Part shown: positions 20,324 through 29,904 of the stretch, one piece after another
How the letters are laid out: the number at the start of each line of letters is the position of its first letter
How positions within the stretch are numbered: position 1 is the first letter of the stretch
The notes under the pieces: model-generated
Told to the model about the DNA's origin: nothing
Databases searched by the model: none
Seen by the model: only the letters and a program-made list of their open reading frames with translations
Made by a program: the position numbers and the translations under genes
NCBI RefSeq assembly: GCF_946885885.1
Contig: NZ_CAMPHN010000026.1
Span: forward strand, 1 to 39,241
Length of the DNA: 39,241 nt
Direction: 5' to 3'
DNA from: an uncultured Pseudomonas sp.
GTDB lineage: Bacteria > Pseudomonadota > Gammaproteobacteria > Pseudomonadales > Pseudomonadaceae

Positions 20324-21175
20324 TCAGGAAGCGCCGGCGTCGGGCTCCTGCATCTGGCGAGGAAACAGCGCATGCCCGCAGCGATTGCAAAAGGCCGCGG
20401 CGGCTTCGTGCTCGGCTTTGTAGCAGTTGGGGCAGGGATGTTCGATATGGCCGTCGCTGCGCATCGCATTGGCCAGTTCGGCCGTGAAGATGCCGGTGGG
20501 CACGGCGATGATCGAGTAACCGGTGATCATCACCAGGGTCGCCAGAGCCTGGCCCAGCGCGGTGTTCGGGACTATATCGCCGAAGCCTACGGTGGTCAGG
20601 GTGACCACGGCCCAGTAGATACTTTTCGGAATGCTGGTAAAGCCGTTCTGCGGACCTTCGATCACGTACATCAGCGTGCCGTAGACGATCACCAGGGTGC
20701 TGACGCTGAGCAGGAACACCACGATCTTCTGTTTACTGCCGCGCAACGCCACCAGCAGGAAGTTGGCCTGGCTCAGGTAGGGCGTGAGCTTGAGTACGCG
20801 GAAAATCCGCAGCATGCGGATCACCCGGATGATCAACAGATACTGCGCGTCTGCGAACGCCAGGGCGAGAAAGGCCGGCAGCACCGCAAGCAGATCGATC
20901 AGGCCGTAGAAACTGAAAATGTACTCGCGCGGCTTGGGGCTGACATAAATGCGCAGGATGTACTCGATGGCGAATAGCGCGGTAAAGCCCCATTCCAACG
21001 CCATGAACAGGTCGCCGTAGTCCTGGTGCGCGGTGTCGAGGCTATCGAGCACCACCACCACCAGGCTGGCCAGAATGGCCAGTAGCAGGTAACGGTCGAA
21101 ACGCTGCCCGGCCGGGGTGTTGGTGAAGAAAATAATGATATAGAGGCGCTGGCGCCAATCCTGCAACTTATCCAT
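20324..21175 (-). CDS. Voltage-gated potassium channel with C-terminal zinc ribbon
   Basis: 283-residue Kv-type six-helix channel subunit. S4 carries regularly spaced arginines (R117, R120, R123, R126 in RVIRMLRIFRVLK). The selectivity filter is TTVGFGD (194-200), between S5 and S6. After S6 there is a short cytoplasmic tail with a zinc-ribbon pattern, CPNC (248-251) and CNRC (263-266). I chose the ATG at 21175 (MDKLQDWRQR); the frame is open 46 codons further but those are unlike channel N-termini. It should move K+ across the inner membrane; the gating signal is unknown and the ribbon may add ligand or protein control. Confidence 0.92.
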   Translation of the reverse strand: MDKLQDWRQRLYIIIFFTNTPAGQRFDRYLLLAILASLVVVVLDSLDTAHQDYGDLFMALEWGFTALFAIEYILRIYVSPKPREYIFSFYGLIDLLAVLPAFLALAFADAQYLLIIRVIRMLRIFRVLKLTPYLSQANFLLVALRGSKQKIVVFLLSVSTLVIVYGTLMYVIEGPQNGFTSIPKSIYWAVVTLTTVGFGDIVPNTALGQALATLVMITGYSIIAVPTGIFTAELANAMRSDGHIEHPCPNCYKAEHEAAAAFCNRCGHALFPRQMQEPDAGAS

Positions 21176-21242
21176 GACGAACCCTGATAACTCCATGGTT
21201 GACGCTGAGCCGAAGGCTCGGATCAGCGGGCGGTGCGTCAGC

Positions 21243-22175
21243 CTAGGGAGTTTTGCTTGGGCGCTGCAAGCTTTTACCGTGCGCTGGCAAGGGGGCGCAG
21301 TCCGCAGCGGCACTGATCAACAGGCGCTGGCTGGCAGTGATCAACCAGCACGCGAGGATAAAGGGCAGGGTCAGAGCCGGCAGCCCCAGGGCGGCGAAGC
21401 CGGGTTGCAACAGCGTCGCCAGAACCATAGCCAGCAGCGGCAGCCAAGGCCCGCGCTGTACCTGGCTCACGGCTACGGCCGCCAAGACCGCGTTATAACC
21501 ATGCAGCCCAGCCAGGGCGGTGTGCTGCGGCCAGCCCAGGTATAGCGCCAAACCCAGGCCGCAGGCCGAGCCGAGCAACGCCCAATAGGCGGCTCGTTTG
21601 TCCGCAAGCAGTAGGCCAAGCAGTAGACAAATTCCAGCCAATAGCTGATCGAGAAAAACCACCTGGCCGAGGCCGCGGGCGATAGCGATAAAGGCGCTTA
21701 GACCATCGAGCCGCGGGGTTTCGATTGCCGCGCCGCTTTGCAACTGCAACGGCAGGGCCAGCAGTGCCCAGCTCAGGACGATAAAGGGCAGGGTAAAGGC
21801 GGGCAGCCACTGCCGCTCACGCATGCGCTGCATCCAAGGGGCGAGCAGCAGGCTGGAGAGGCTCGCGCTGAATAGGATCAGCAAGGGCGCCAGGACAGGC
21901 TCATCGAACGTTAGGCCGATCAGCAAACCCAGCAGAATGCCGTTGTAGCCATACAGCCCCGCATCTATATCCGCTTGGGCGTAGCCGCGGCGCTGGGCGA
22001 CGAACTGGCCGCTCAAACCGCCGAGCAAGGCGCCGCCGAGCAGCTCGGGCGCGCCCAGGGCATTGGCCAGCAACACCAGCGCGCCGCAACCGGGATGGCG
22101 CTGCAGAAATATCTGGCTAAAGCCGTTAAGCAGGGCGCGCAGGCTGGTTATGGCTGAAGGGAGCAGTGGCAACAT
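21243..22175 (-). CDS. Urea transporter (UT family)
   Basis: 310-residue polytopic protein of the urea channel family. It has the two-fold internal repeat of UTs: LLNGFSQIFLQRHPGCGALVL, GLYGYNGILLGLLIGLTF and ALPLQ in the first half, with GLGQVVFLDQLLAG, GLHGYNAVLAAVAV and LTLPFILACWL in the second. It gives facilitated urea passage through the inner membrane. The ATG at 22175 begins just before the first conserved segment; the upstream extension runs towards REP sequence. No urease genes are in the window. 67 bp upstream of the K+ channel start, so the two may be co-transcribed. Confidence 0.9.
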   Translation of the reverse strand: MLPLLPSAITSLRALLNGFSQIFLQRHPGCGALVLLANALGAPELLGGALLGGLSGQFVAQRRGYAQADIDAGLYGYNGILLGLLIGLTFDEPVLAPLLILFSASLSSLLLAPWMQRMRERQWLPAFTLPFIVLSWALLALPLQLQSGAAIETPRLDGLSAFIAIARGLGQVVFLDQLLAGICLLLGLLLADKRAAYWALLGSACGLGLALYLGWPQHTALAGLHGYNAVLAAVAVSQVQRGPWLPLLAMVLATLLQPGFAALGLPALTLPFILACWLITASQRLLISAAADCAPLPAHGKSLQRPSKTP

Positions 22176-22295
22176 GCCGGCGAACCTGAATAAAGCCTGA
22201 ATAAAAAGAGGCACCCACCGAGGGAACAGTGGATGCTTACAAGCTAGCAATCCCAATATGGGATTGAGCAAGCCTTAGGCATGTCCGCGATCAAC

Positions 22296-22362
22296 GTAGC
22301 CCGGATGAAATCCGGGGAAATTTGGTGCCTACACAATCGCTCCCGGATTGCATCCGGGCTAC
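22296..22362. repeat. REP pair, family B
   Basis: GTAG + CCCGGAT-GAA-ATCCGGG, then an inverted copy with GCA loop ending CTAC; 67 bp. Confidence 0.92.
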
Positions 22363-22428
22363 AGGATCGCAGCGTCTTCGCTGCTGCGGTCCTGGCAGCG
22401 ATTGGCGACCGAAGCTCCATATAGCCGG

Positions 22429-22497
22429 GTAGGGTGGATGACGCTTTTTTCATCCACCATCGCGCTTGGTGGATGGGTGAAGCGTCATCCACCCTAC
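22429..22497. repeat. REP pair, family C
   Basis: GTAG + GGTGGATG ... CATCCACC and the inverted copy GGTGGATG ... CATCCACC ending CTAC; 69 bp. The only family C copy in the window. Confidence 0.88.
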
Positions 22498-22513
22498 GAA
22501 CTACGTGTTCAGC

Positions 22514-22537
22514 GTAGCCTGGATGAAATCCGGGGGA
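22514..22537 (+). repeat. Single REP, family B
   Basis: GTAG + CCTGGATGAAATCCGGGG, one unpaired, slightly degenerate copy next to the pyk stop. Confidence 0.75.
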
Positions 22538-22558
22538 GTCTGGCCGCTGCTGCTTGGC

Positions 22559-23974
22559 TCAACGCAGCGTTTCGATCCGCAAACTATTGGTGCTGCCCGG
22601 TTGGCCGAAGGGTTCGCCGGCGGTGATCACCAGGGTGTCGCCGCACTGCGCCATGCCGCGCGCCTGGGCGATTTCCAGGGCGGTGCCGGTGACTTCCTCG
22701 ACCTTGCCCAGGCGCTGGTTGACCACCGAGTACACGCCCCAGGCCACGCTCAGGCGCCGTGCGGTATTCAGGCTCGGAGTGAGGCTGAGGATCGGCGCCT
22801 TCGGCCGTTCGCGCGAGGCACGCAGGCTGCTGGCGCCGGATTCGGTGTAGTTGACCAGTGCCGCCACCGGCAGGATCGAGCTGATGCGGCGAATCGCGCA
22901 ACTGATGGCATCCGACGCCGTGGCTTCGGCCTGGGGCCGGCCGACGTCGAGCTGGGCCTGGAAGTCCGGGCCGTTCTCCACCTGGCGGATGATCTTGCTC
23001 ATCATCTGCACTGCTTCCAGCGGGTAATCGCCGGAAGCGGTTTCCGCCGAGAGCATCACCGCGTCACTGCCTTCAGCCACGGCGTTGGCCACGTCGGTGA
23101 CCTCGGCACGGGTCGGCGCCGGGGAGAAGCGCATGGATTCGAGCATCTGCGTGGCCACCACCACCGGCCGGCCGAGCTGGCGGCAGACGCGGATGATGTT
23201 CTTTTGAATGCGCGGCACGTTTTCCGCCGGCACTTCCACGCCCAGATCGCCGCGGGCGACCATGATCGCGTCGCACAGCTCGGCGATTTCCTTGAGGTGA
23301 GTGACCGCCGAAGGCTTCTCGATCTTGGCCATCAGCAGCGCCTTGTCGCCGATCAGTTCACGCGCTTCGAGGATGTCCTCGGGGCGTTGGACGAACGACA
23401 GCGCCACCCAGTCGACGCCCAGTTCCAGGCCGAAGGCCAGGTCGCGGCGGTCTTTTTCGGTCAGCGGCGACAGTTGCAACACGGCTTCCGGCACGTTGAC
23501 GCCCTTGCGGTCGGACAGCTCGCCGCCGGCGATCACTTCGGTGATCACCGCTGTGGGTTCTTTGGCCGTTACGCGCAGGCGCAAGCGGCCATCGTCGAGT
23601 AGCAGGCTCATGCCCGGCAGCAGCGCGGCGATGATTTCCGGGTGGGGCAGGTTGACCCGCTGGGCGTCGCCAGGGGTGCTATCCAGGTCCAGGCGCAGGG
23701 TCTGGCCGCGTACCAGCTCGACCTTGCCCTCGGCAAAACGGCCGACCCGCAGTTTCGGCCCTTGCAGATCCATCAGAATGCCGATCGGGGTGTTCAGGCG
23801 CTGTTCCACTTCGCGCACCCAGCCATAGCGCTGGGCATGGTCGGCGTGTTCACCGTGGCTGAAGTTGAGGCGAAACAGGTTGACCCCGGCTTCCACCAGT
23901 TGGCGGATATCGTCCTGGGTTTTGATCGCCGGGCCGAGGGTGGCGAGGATTTTTACTTTCTTGTTGGGAGTCAT
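22559..23974 (-). CDS. pykF: Pyruvate kinase
   Basis: 471 residues. Transfers phosphate from phosphoenolpyruvate to ADP. The N-terminal ATLGPAIKT, substrate residues R35, N37, S39 and H40 in LFRLNFSHGEH, MDLQGPKLRVG, and the metal/PEP site KIEKPSAV ... IMVARGDLGVEVP are all present. The start overlaps the ttuD stop by 4 nt (ATGA). As the last gene of gcl-hyi-glxR-ttuD-pyk it completes a route from glyoxylate to pyruvate, with enolase and phosphoglycerate mutase supplied elsewhere. Called pykF after the P. aeruginosa gene in the same position; the housekeeping PykA would be a separate gene. Confidence 0.95.
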   Translation of the reverse strand: MTPNKKVKILATLGPAIKTQDDIRQLVEAGVNLFRLNFSHGEHADHAQRYGWVREVEQRLNTPIGILMDLQGPKLRVGRFAEGKVELVRGQTLRLDLDSTPGDAQRVNLPHPEIIAALLPGMSLLLDDGRLRLRVTAKEPTAVITEVIAGGELSDRKGVNVPEAVLQLSPLTEKDRRDLAFGLELGVDWVALSFVQRPEDILEARELIGDKALLMAKIEKPSAVTHLKEIAELCDAIMVARGDLGVEVPAENVPRIQKNIIRVCRQLGRPVVVATQMLESMRFSPAPTRAEVTDVANAVAEGSDAVMLSAETASGDYPLEAVQMMSKIIRQVENGPDFQAQLDVGRPQAEATASDAISCAIRRISSILPVAALVNYTESGASSLRASRERPKAPILSLTPSLNTARRLSVAWGVYSVVNQRLGKVEEVTGTALEIAQARGMAQCGDTLVITAGEPFGQPGSTNSLRIETLR

Positions 23975-25257
23975 TTGGCGGGAGCCTCGAGAATCAGAAT
24001 GGCGCGGAAATCGTTGACGTTGGTACGGGTCGGCCCGGTGACGATCAGCGCATCGAGGGCGGCGAAGTAGCCATAGCCATTGTTGTCGTCCAGCTCGTCG
24101 CTGCTGCTCAGCCCCAGTTCGCAGGCCCTGCTGTAGCTGTCGGGAGTCATCAGGGCGCCGGCGTTGTCTTCCGAGCCGTCGATGCCGTCGGTGTCGCCGG
24201 CCAGCGCGTAAACCCCTGGTAGGCCCTTAAGGCTGTCGGTCAGGCTCAGCAGAAATTCGGCATTACGCCCACCACGGCCATTGCCGCGTACGGTCACCGT
24301 GGTTTCGCCGCCGGAGAGGATCACGCAGGGCGGCTTGAGCGGCTGGCCATGCAGCACGATCTGCCGGGCGATACCGGCATGAACCTTGGCCACCTCGCGG
24401 GATTCGCCTTCCAGGTCGCCGAGGATCAGCGCCTGTAGGCCGGCCTCGCGAACCTTCTCGGCGGCGGCGTCGAGCGACTGCTGCGGGCGGGCGATCAGTT
24501 GGAAGTGGCTGCGGCTCAGGTACGGATCGCCGGGTTTGAGCGTTTCCGAAGCCGGGTTCTGCAACCAGGCGCGCACATTGGCCGGGGTGTCGATCTGATA
24601 GCGGGCGAGGATCGCCAGGGCTTCGGCCGAGGTGGTGGGGTCGGCGACGGTTGGGCCGGAGGCGATCACTGTGGCCTCGTCGCCCGGCACATCGGAAATC
24701 GCGTAGGTGTAGACGCTGGCCGGCCAGCAGGCCTTGGCCAGGCGCCCGCCCTTGATCGCCGAAAGGTGTTTGCGCACGCAGTTCATCTCGTCGATCGCCG
24801 CGCCGGATTTGAGCAGGGCCTTGTTGATCGCCTGCTTGTCGGCCAGCGAAATGCCCGCGGCGGGCAGGGCGAGCAAGGAGGAGCCGCCGCCGGAGAGCAG
24901 GAAAATCACCCGGTCGCTTTCGCTCAGGTTGCTGACCAACTCCAGCACCCGCCGCGCCACGCGCTCGCCGGCATCGTCCGGCACCGGGTGGGCGGCTTCC
25001 ACCACCTCGATTCGCGTGCAGTTGGCGCCGTGTTCGTAGCGGGTCACCACCAGGCCGCTGACTTCGCCTTGCCAGTGCTGCTCGATCACCTCGGCCATGG
25101 CCGCGGCGGCCTTGCCGGCACCGATGACGATGACCTTGCCGCTGCGATCCGCCGGCAGATAATCGGCCAACACCTGGCGCGGGTGCGCGGCGTCGATGGC
25201 GCTGGCGAACAGCTCGCGCAGCAGGGACGTTGGATGGAAAGACGGATCGATGGACAT
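23971..25257 (-). CDS. ttuD: Glycerate 2-kinase (MOFRL family) TtuD
   Basis: 428 residues, the GckA/TtuD-type glycerate kinase (also annotated hydroxypyruvate reductase in older work). It converts D-glycerate to 2-phosphoglycerate. Visible: VIVIGAGKAAAAMAE near the N-terminus, LLSGGGSSLLALP, the conserved KHLSAIKGGRLA, and the C-terminal MOFRL segment GGRNAEFLLSL ... ALAGDTDGIDGSEDNAGA. Overlaps pyk by 4 nt. A 245-bp gap with palindromes and a REP separates it from glxR. Confidence 0.93.
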   Translation of the reverse strand: MSIDPSFHPTSLLRELFASAIDAAHPRQVLADYLPADRSGKVIVIGAGKAAAAMAEVIEQHWQGEVSGLVVTRYEHGANCTRIEVVEAAHPVPDDAGERVARRVLELVSNLSESDRVIFLLSGGGSSLLALPAAGISLADKQAINKALLKSGAAIDEMNCVRKHLSAIKGGRLAKACWPASVYTYAISDVPGDEATVIASGPTVADPTTSAEALAILARYQIDTPANVRAWLQNPASETLKPGDPYLSRSHFQLIARPQQSLDAAAEKVREAGLQALILGDLEGESREVAKVHAGIARQIVLHGQPLKPPCVILSGGETTVTVRGNGRGGRNAEFLLSLTDSLKGLPGVYALAGDTDGIDGSEDNAGALMTPDSYSRACELGLSSSDELDDNNGYGYFAALDALIVTGPTRTNVNDFRAILILEAPAK

Positions 25258-25284
25258 GGCGATCTCTCTTGTTAGGTAGCAACT

Positions 25285-25335
25285 TCGATTCTAGTGCGCA
25301 GCGTCCGTCTGGCAGACGCTCTGCACTAGAATCGA
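25285..25335. repeat. 51-bp imperfect palindrome upstream of ttuD
   Basis: Arms starting CGATTCTAGTGC and ending GCACTAGAATCG pair over 18 of 20 positions around a 9-base centre. It lacks the GTAG/CTAC signature and the T-run of a terminator. A second inverted repeat CCCGGCAG (25340-25347) / CTGCCGGG (25365-25372) follows. It sits 28 bp upstream of the ttuD start within the operon. Confidence 0.75.
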
Positions 25336-25388
25336 CCCACCCGGCAGACAGGCCGTGACACCGCCTGCCGGGCAGATCGAAATTTTGA

Positions 25389-25404
25389 CCTGATGATCAT
25401 CAGG
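25389..25404. promoter_or_regulatory. 16-bp perfect palindrome
   Basis: CCTGATGATCATCAGG is perfectly self-complementary with no loop, the form of a dimeric repressor site rather than an RNA hairpin. It lies in the glxR-ttuD spacer, 132 bp upstream of ttuD. No other copy was noticed in the window. Confidence 0.45.
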
Positions 25405-25413
25405 GTAAGGGAC

Positions 25414-25493
25414 GTAGGTTGGTGCTGAGCGCAGCGAAGCCCAACAGGGGTACGCACGCAACGTTGGGCTTCGCTGAGCTCAGCCCAACCTAC
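25414..25493. repeat. REP pair, family A
   Basis: GTAG + GTTGG(T)GCT ... AGCCCAAC and inverted GTTGGGCT ... AGCCCAAC ending CTAC, 80 bp, immediately downstream of glxR. Confidence 0.9.
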
Positions 25494-25502
25494 CTGTCAC
25501 TC

Positions 25503-26387
25503 CTAGCGGATCGAGAAGTTGGCCATATGCTCCAATCCTTTGATCAGCGCCGAGTGGTCCCAGCCTGCGCCGCCGATGGCCGCGCAGGTGCTGAACACTT
25601 GCTGGGCGTTGGCGGTGTTGGGCAGGTTGAGGCCCAACTCGCGGGCGCCGGCCAGGGCCAGGTTGAGGTCCTTCTGGTGCAGGCTGATGCGGAAGCCCGG
25701 ATCGAAGGTGCCCTTGATCATGCGCTCGCCGTGTACTTCGAGAATCTTCGAGCCGGCGAAGCCGCCCATCAGCGCTTCGCGCACCTTGGCCGGATCGGCG
25801 CCGTTCTTGGCGGCAAACAGCAGCGCCTCGGCCACCGCCTGGATGTTCAGCGCGACTATGATCTGGTTGGCCACCTTGGCGGTCTGGCCGTCGCCGTTGC
25901 CGCCGACGCGGGTGATGTTCTTGCCCATCGCCTGGAACAGCGGCAGGGCGCTTTCGAAGGCTTTCTCGCAGCCGCCGACCATGATGCTCAGGGTCGCGGC
26001 CTTGGCGCCGACTTCGCCGCCGGACACCGGAGCGTCCAGGTAAGCGGCGCCGGTGGCCTTGATCTTCTCGGCGAAGACCTTGGTGGCGGTAGGGGAGATC
26101 GAACTCATGTCGATCACCACCTTGCCGGCGCCGACGCCCTCGACCACGCCGTCCTGGCGGAACAGCACGTCCTCGACCTGCGGGGTGTCCGGCACCATGA
26201 CTATGATGAATTCGGCTTCCTGCGCCACTTCGCGCGGGTTGGCCAGGCCGATGCCGTTGTCGCCGATCAGCTCGGCCGGAGCCTTCTCGAAGTGCTCGGA
26301 GAAGAACAGGGTGTGCCCGGCTTTCTGCAGGTTCTGCGCCATGGGCTTGCCCATGATGCCGGTGCCGATAAATCCGATTTTAGCCAT
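25503..26387 (-). CDS. glxR: Tartronate semialdehyde reductase GlxR
   Basis: 294-residue beta-hydroxyacid dehydrogenase reducing tartronate semialdehyde (2-hydroxy-3-oxopropionate) to glycerate with NAD(P)H. N-terminal Rossmann fingerprint GFIGTGIMGKPMAQNL, substrate-binding DAPVSGGEVGA (S122, G123, G124) and the catalytic K171 with N174 in GQTAKVANQI. Length is normal. 17 bp downstream of hyi; the family A REP begins 10 bp after its stop. Confidence 0.96.
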   Translation of the reverse strand: MAKIGFIGTGIMGKPMAQNLQKAGHTLFFSEHFEKAPAELIGDNGIGLANPREVAQEAEFIIVMVPDTPQVEDVLFRQDGVVEGVGAGKVVIDMSSISPTATKVFAEKIKATGAAYLDAPVSGGEVGAKAATLSIMVGGCEKAFESALPLFQAMGKNITRVGGNGDGQTAKVANQIIVALNIQAVAEALLFAAKNGADPAKVREALMGGFAGSKILEVHGERMIKGTFDPGFRISLHQKDLNLALAGARELGLNLPNTANAQQVFSTCAAIGGAGWDHSALIKGLEHMANFSIR

Positions 26388-26404
26388 GAGAAATATCCTC
26401 TGAT

Positions 26405-27187
26405 TCAGATTGCGTTGAGCGCTTTCATCCAGCCGAGGCCGGCAGCGGTGGTGGTGGCGGGCTTGTATTCACAGCCGATCCAGCCCTGGTAGCCGATGCG
26501 ATCCAGGTGCTCGAAGAGGAAGCGGTAGTTGATCTCGCCGCTGCCCGGTTCATGGCGGCCGGGGTTGTCGGCCAACTGCACGTGGTTGATCACCGCCAGG
26601 TTGCTTTCCATGGTGCGGGCCAGATCGCCCTCCATGATTTGCATGTGATAGATGTCGTATTGCAGGTACAGATTGGCGCTGCCGACCTTGTCGCGAATAT
26701 CCAGGGCCTGCTTGGTGGTGCACAGGTAGAAGCCGGGGATGTCGCGGGTGTTGATCATTTCCATGACCAGCTTGATCCCGGCGTCTTGCAGCATGGTTGC
26801 GGCGTAACGCAGGTTGTCGACCAGGGTCTGTTCGATGCTCGCGCAGTCGTAGCCCTGGGGGCGGATGCCGACCAGGCAATTGACCTGCTTGTTGCCAAGT
26901 ACCTGGGCATAGGCGATGGCCTGATCCACGCCGGCGCGAAATTCCTCGACGCGGTCGGGGTGGCAGGCGATACCGCGCTCGCCCTTGGCCCAATCGCCGG
27001 CGGGCAGGTTGAACAGCACCTGTTCGAGCTTGTTGGCGTCCAGGCTCGCTTTGACTTCTTCCGCGCTGAAGTCATAGGGGAACAGGTATTCGACGCCGCT
27101 GAAGCCGGCTTCGGCGGCGGCGGCGAAACGGTCCATGAAGTCCACTTCGGTGAACAGCATCGACAGGTTGGCGGCAAAACGGGGCAT
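26405..27187 (-). CDS. hyi: Hydroxypyruvate isomerase Hyi
   Basis: 260-residue TIM-barrel isomerase (xylose isomerase-like family) interconverting hydroxypyruvate and tartronate semialdehyde. Typical segments: MPRFAANLSMLFTEVDFMDR, FSGVEYLFPYDF, KLVMEMINTRDIPGF with the metal-binding Glu, LQYDIYHMQIMEGD, and WIGCEYKP at the C-terminus. The ATG at 27187 follows a GGAG site; the longer frame upstream runs into REP sequence and was not used. Between gcl and glxR. Confidence 0.95.
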   Translation of the reverse strand: MPRFAANLSMLFTEVDFMDRFAAAAEAGFSGVEYLFPYDFSAEEVKASLDANKLEQVLFNLPAGDWAKGERGIACHPDRVEEFRAGVDQAIAYAQVLGNKQVNCLVGIRPQGYDCASIEQTLVDNLRYAATMLQDAGIKLVMEMINTRDIPGFYLCTTKQALDIRDKVGSANLYLQYDIYHMQIMEGDLARTMESNLAVINHVQLADNPGRHEPGSGEINYRFLFEHLDRIGYQGWIGCEYKPATTTAAGLGWMKALNAI

Positions 27188-27205
27188 GGGGTGCTCCTTC
27201 TTTTC

Positions 27206-27263
27206 GTAGCCCGGATGCAATCCGGGGGCAATCTTGGCAGTCCCCGGATTTCATCCGGGCTAC
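27206..27263. repeat. REP pair, family B, in the gcl-hyi spacer
   Basis: GTAG + CCCGGAT-GCA-ATCCGGG and an inverted copy ending CTAC, 58 bp. It fills most of the 85-bp gap within the operon and ends 9 bp from the gcl stop. Confidence 0.92.
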
Positions 27264-27272
27264 GGGTTGGTC

Positions 27273-29048
<1,776 letters not shown>

Positions 29049-29072
29049 GATTGTGTGCCTCTTCTTGTGAAA

Positions 29073-29082
29073 TTGTATACAA
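29073..29082. promoter_or_regulatory. TTGTATACAA operator downstream of the gcl promoter
   Basis: Perfect 10-bp palindrome TTGTATACAA, 25 bp before the gcl start and just downstream of the predicted transcription start, a repressor roadblock position. The GT-N2-AC core is typical of FadR/VanR-type GntR operators. An identical copy lies at 31010-31019. Confidence 0.6.
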
Positions 29083-29096
29083 ATTGCCTGTGGCGG

Positions 29097-29126
29097 ATTC
29101 TATTCAGCTCTTGACTTAATGGTCAA
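29097..29126 (-). promoter_or_regulatory. gcl: Sigma-70-type promoter of gcl
   Basis: On the minus strand: -35 TTGACC (29126-29121), 18-bp spacer, -10 TAGAAT (29102-29097). Transcription would start near 29090. The -35 lies inside the RutR-like box. Confidence 0.6.
29111..29126. promoter_or_regulatory. RutR-like box over the gcl -35
   Basis: TTGACTTAATGGTCAA matches the E. coli RutR consensus TTGACCA-NN-TGGTCAA at 12 of 14 defined positions. Binding here would cover the gcl -35 element. The RutR-type TetR gene lies about 1.8 kb away. Confidence 0.55.
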
Positions 29127-29221
29127 CAATTTTTGCGGCGATCCTGGTGCTCGGCGTAATTTCTTTTAAAACGCCTGTTTAAGCGGGTTGCCTCGGGCTG
29201 AAAGGCTAGCGGCAATTATTT

Positions 29222-29231
29222 ATGTATACAA
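29222..29231. promoter_or_regulatory. Near-copy of the TTGTATACAA operator
   Basis: ATGTATACAA, 9 of 10 identical to the palindrome at 29073 and 31010, in the AT-rich stretch upstream of the GlcG-like gene. A weaker TTGTATCCAT lies at 29244-29253. Confidence 0.4.
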
Positions 29232-29379
29232 ATAAATATTTGATTGTATCCATCTATTGATTTTTTTGTTTCTGGTGGGATAGTTGCTGCGAGCTTTGAA
29301 TCGCCTGGGCTGTTGCGGGCTGCCTTAAGCGGCACGTCCGGGCGCGTCCTTCGACTTTTCAATTATCAGGAGCCTCGCC

Positions 29380-29820
29380 ATGAACCTTTTGAATCTGCAG
29401 ACCGCTACCGCCATCAGCACCCGGGCTCTGGCCGTAGGCCGGGAAATCAATGCCGCGCCGCTCACCGTTGCGGTGCTGGATGCCGGCGGCCACTTGATCA
29501 GCCTGCAGCGCGAGGATGGCGCCAGCCTGTTGCGCCCGCAGATCGCCATCGGCAAAGCCTGGGGCGCGATGGCGCTGGGCAAAGACTCACGCCTGATCGC
29601 CGCCGATGCGCAGCAGCGCCCGGCGTTTATCGGTGCGGTGAACAACCTGGCCGACGGCAAATTGGTGCCGGCGCCGGGTGGCGTATTGATCCGCAACGAG
29701 CAGGGCGAGGTGATAGGCGCGGTCGGCATTACCGGCGACACCTCGGATATCGACGAGCAATGCGCGATCAGCGCGCTGGAGTCGCTGGGGCTGACGGCCG
29801 GTGTTGGGGGAGTGGCGTAG
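29380..29820 (+). CDS. GlcG/HbpS-like (DUF336) protein
   Basis: 146 residues of the GlcG/HbpS-like family, small alpha/beta proteins often beside glycolate or glyoxylate genes; some relatives bind heme or cobalamin. Typical segments: AAPLTVAVLDAGGHLISLQR, AIGKAWGAMALGKDSR, GGVLIRNEQGEVIGAVGITG. AGGAG ribosome site before the ATG. Divergent from gcl, so probably under the same control. Its exact role is not known. The stop TAG is supplied by the GTAG of a family A REP, so the C-terminus (VGGVA) ends at the repeat boundary. Confidence 0.88.
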   Translation: MNLLNLQTATAISTRALAVGREINAAPLTVAVLDAGGHLISLQREDGASLLRPQIAIGKAWGAMALGKDSRLIAADAQQRPAFIGAVNNLADGKLVPAPGGVLIRNEQGEVIGAVGITGDTSDIDEQCAISALESLGLTAGVGGVA

Positions 29821-29872
29821 GTTGGGCCGGGCCACGCAGACGTAGGTTGGGCTGAGCTCCGCGAAGCCCAAA
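29817..29872 (+). repeat. Tandem family A REP starting in a stop codon
   Basis: A truncated copy (GTAG + GTTGGGCCGGGCC, 29817-29833) is followed by a fuller copy GTAG + GTTGGGCT ... AGCCCAA (29842-29872). The first GTAG contains the TAG stop of the GlcG-like gene. The same two-part arrangement occurs on the minus strand at about 2713-2757. Confidence 0.85.
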
Positions 29873-29904
29873 TTGGTCGACCGCGATATTGGCTATAGCC
29901 ACAC

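Larger units (their letters stand above)
22176..22558. other. Repeat-filled gap between pyk and the urea transporter
   Basis: 383 bp without a gene, holding REP copies of two families (B, C) listed separately. It lies downstream of pyk (minus) and upstream of the urea transporter (minus). I see no ordinary T-run terminator, so the REP stems may serve as the 3' end of the gcl-pyk transcript. Confidence 0.6.
29049..29379. other. gcl / GlcG-like divergent control region
   Basis: 331 bp without a gene. It contains the gcl promoter, a RutR-like box and a TTGTATACAA palindrome on the gcl side, and an AT-rich stretch (29205-29275) with one near-match to TTGTATACAA (29222-29231) and a weaker TTGTATCCAT (29244-29253) on the GlcG-like side. 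AGGAG for the GlcG-like gene is at about 29369. Confidence 0.6.
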
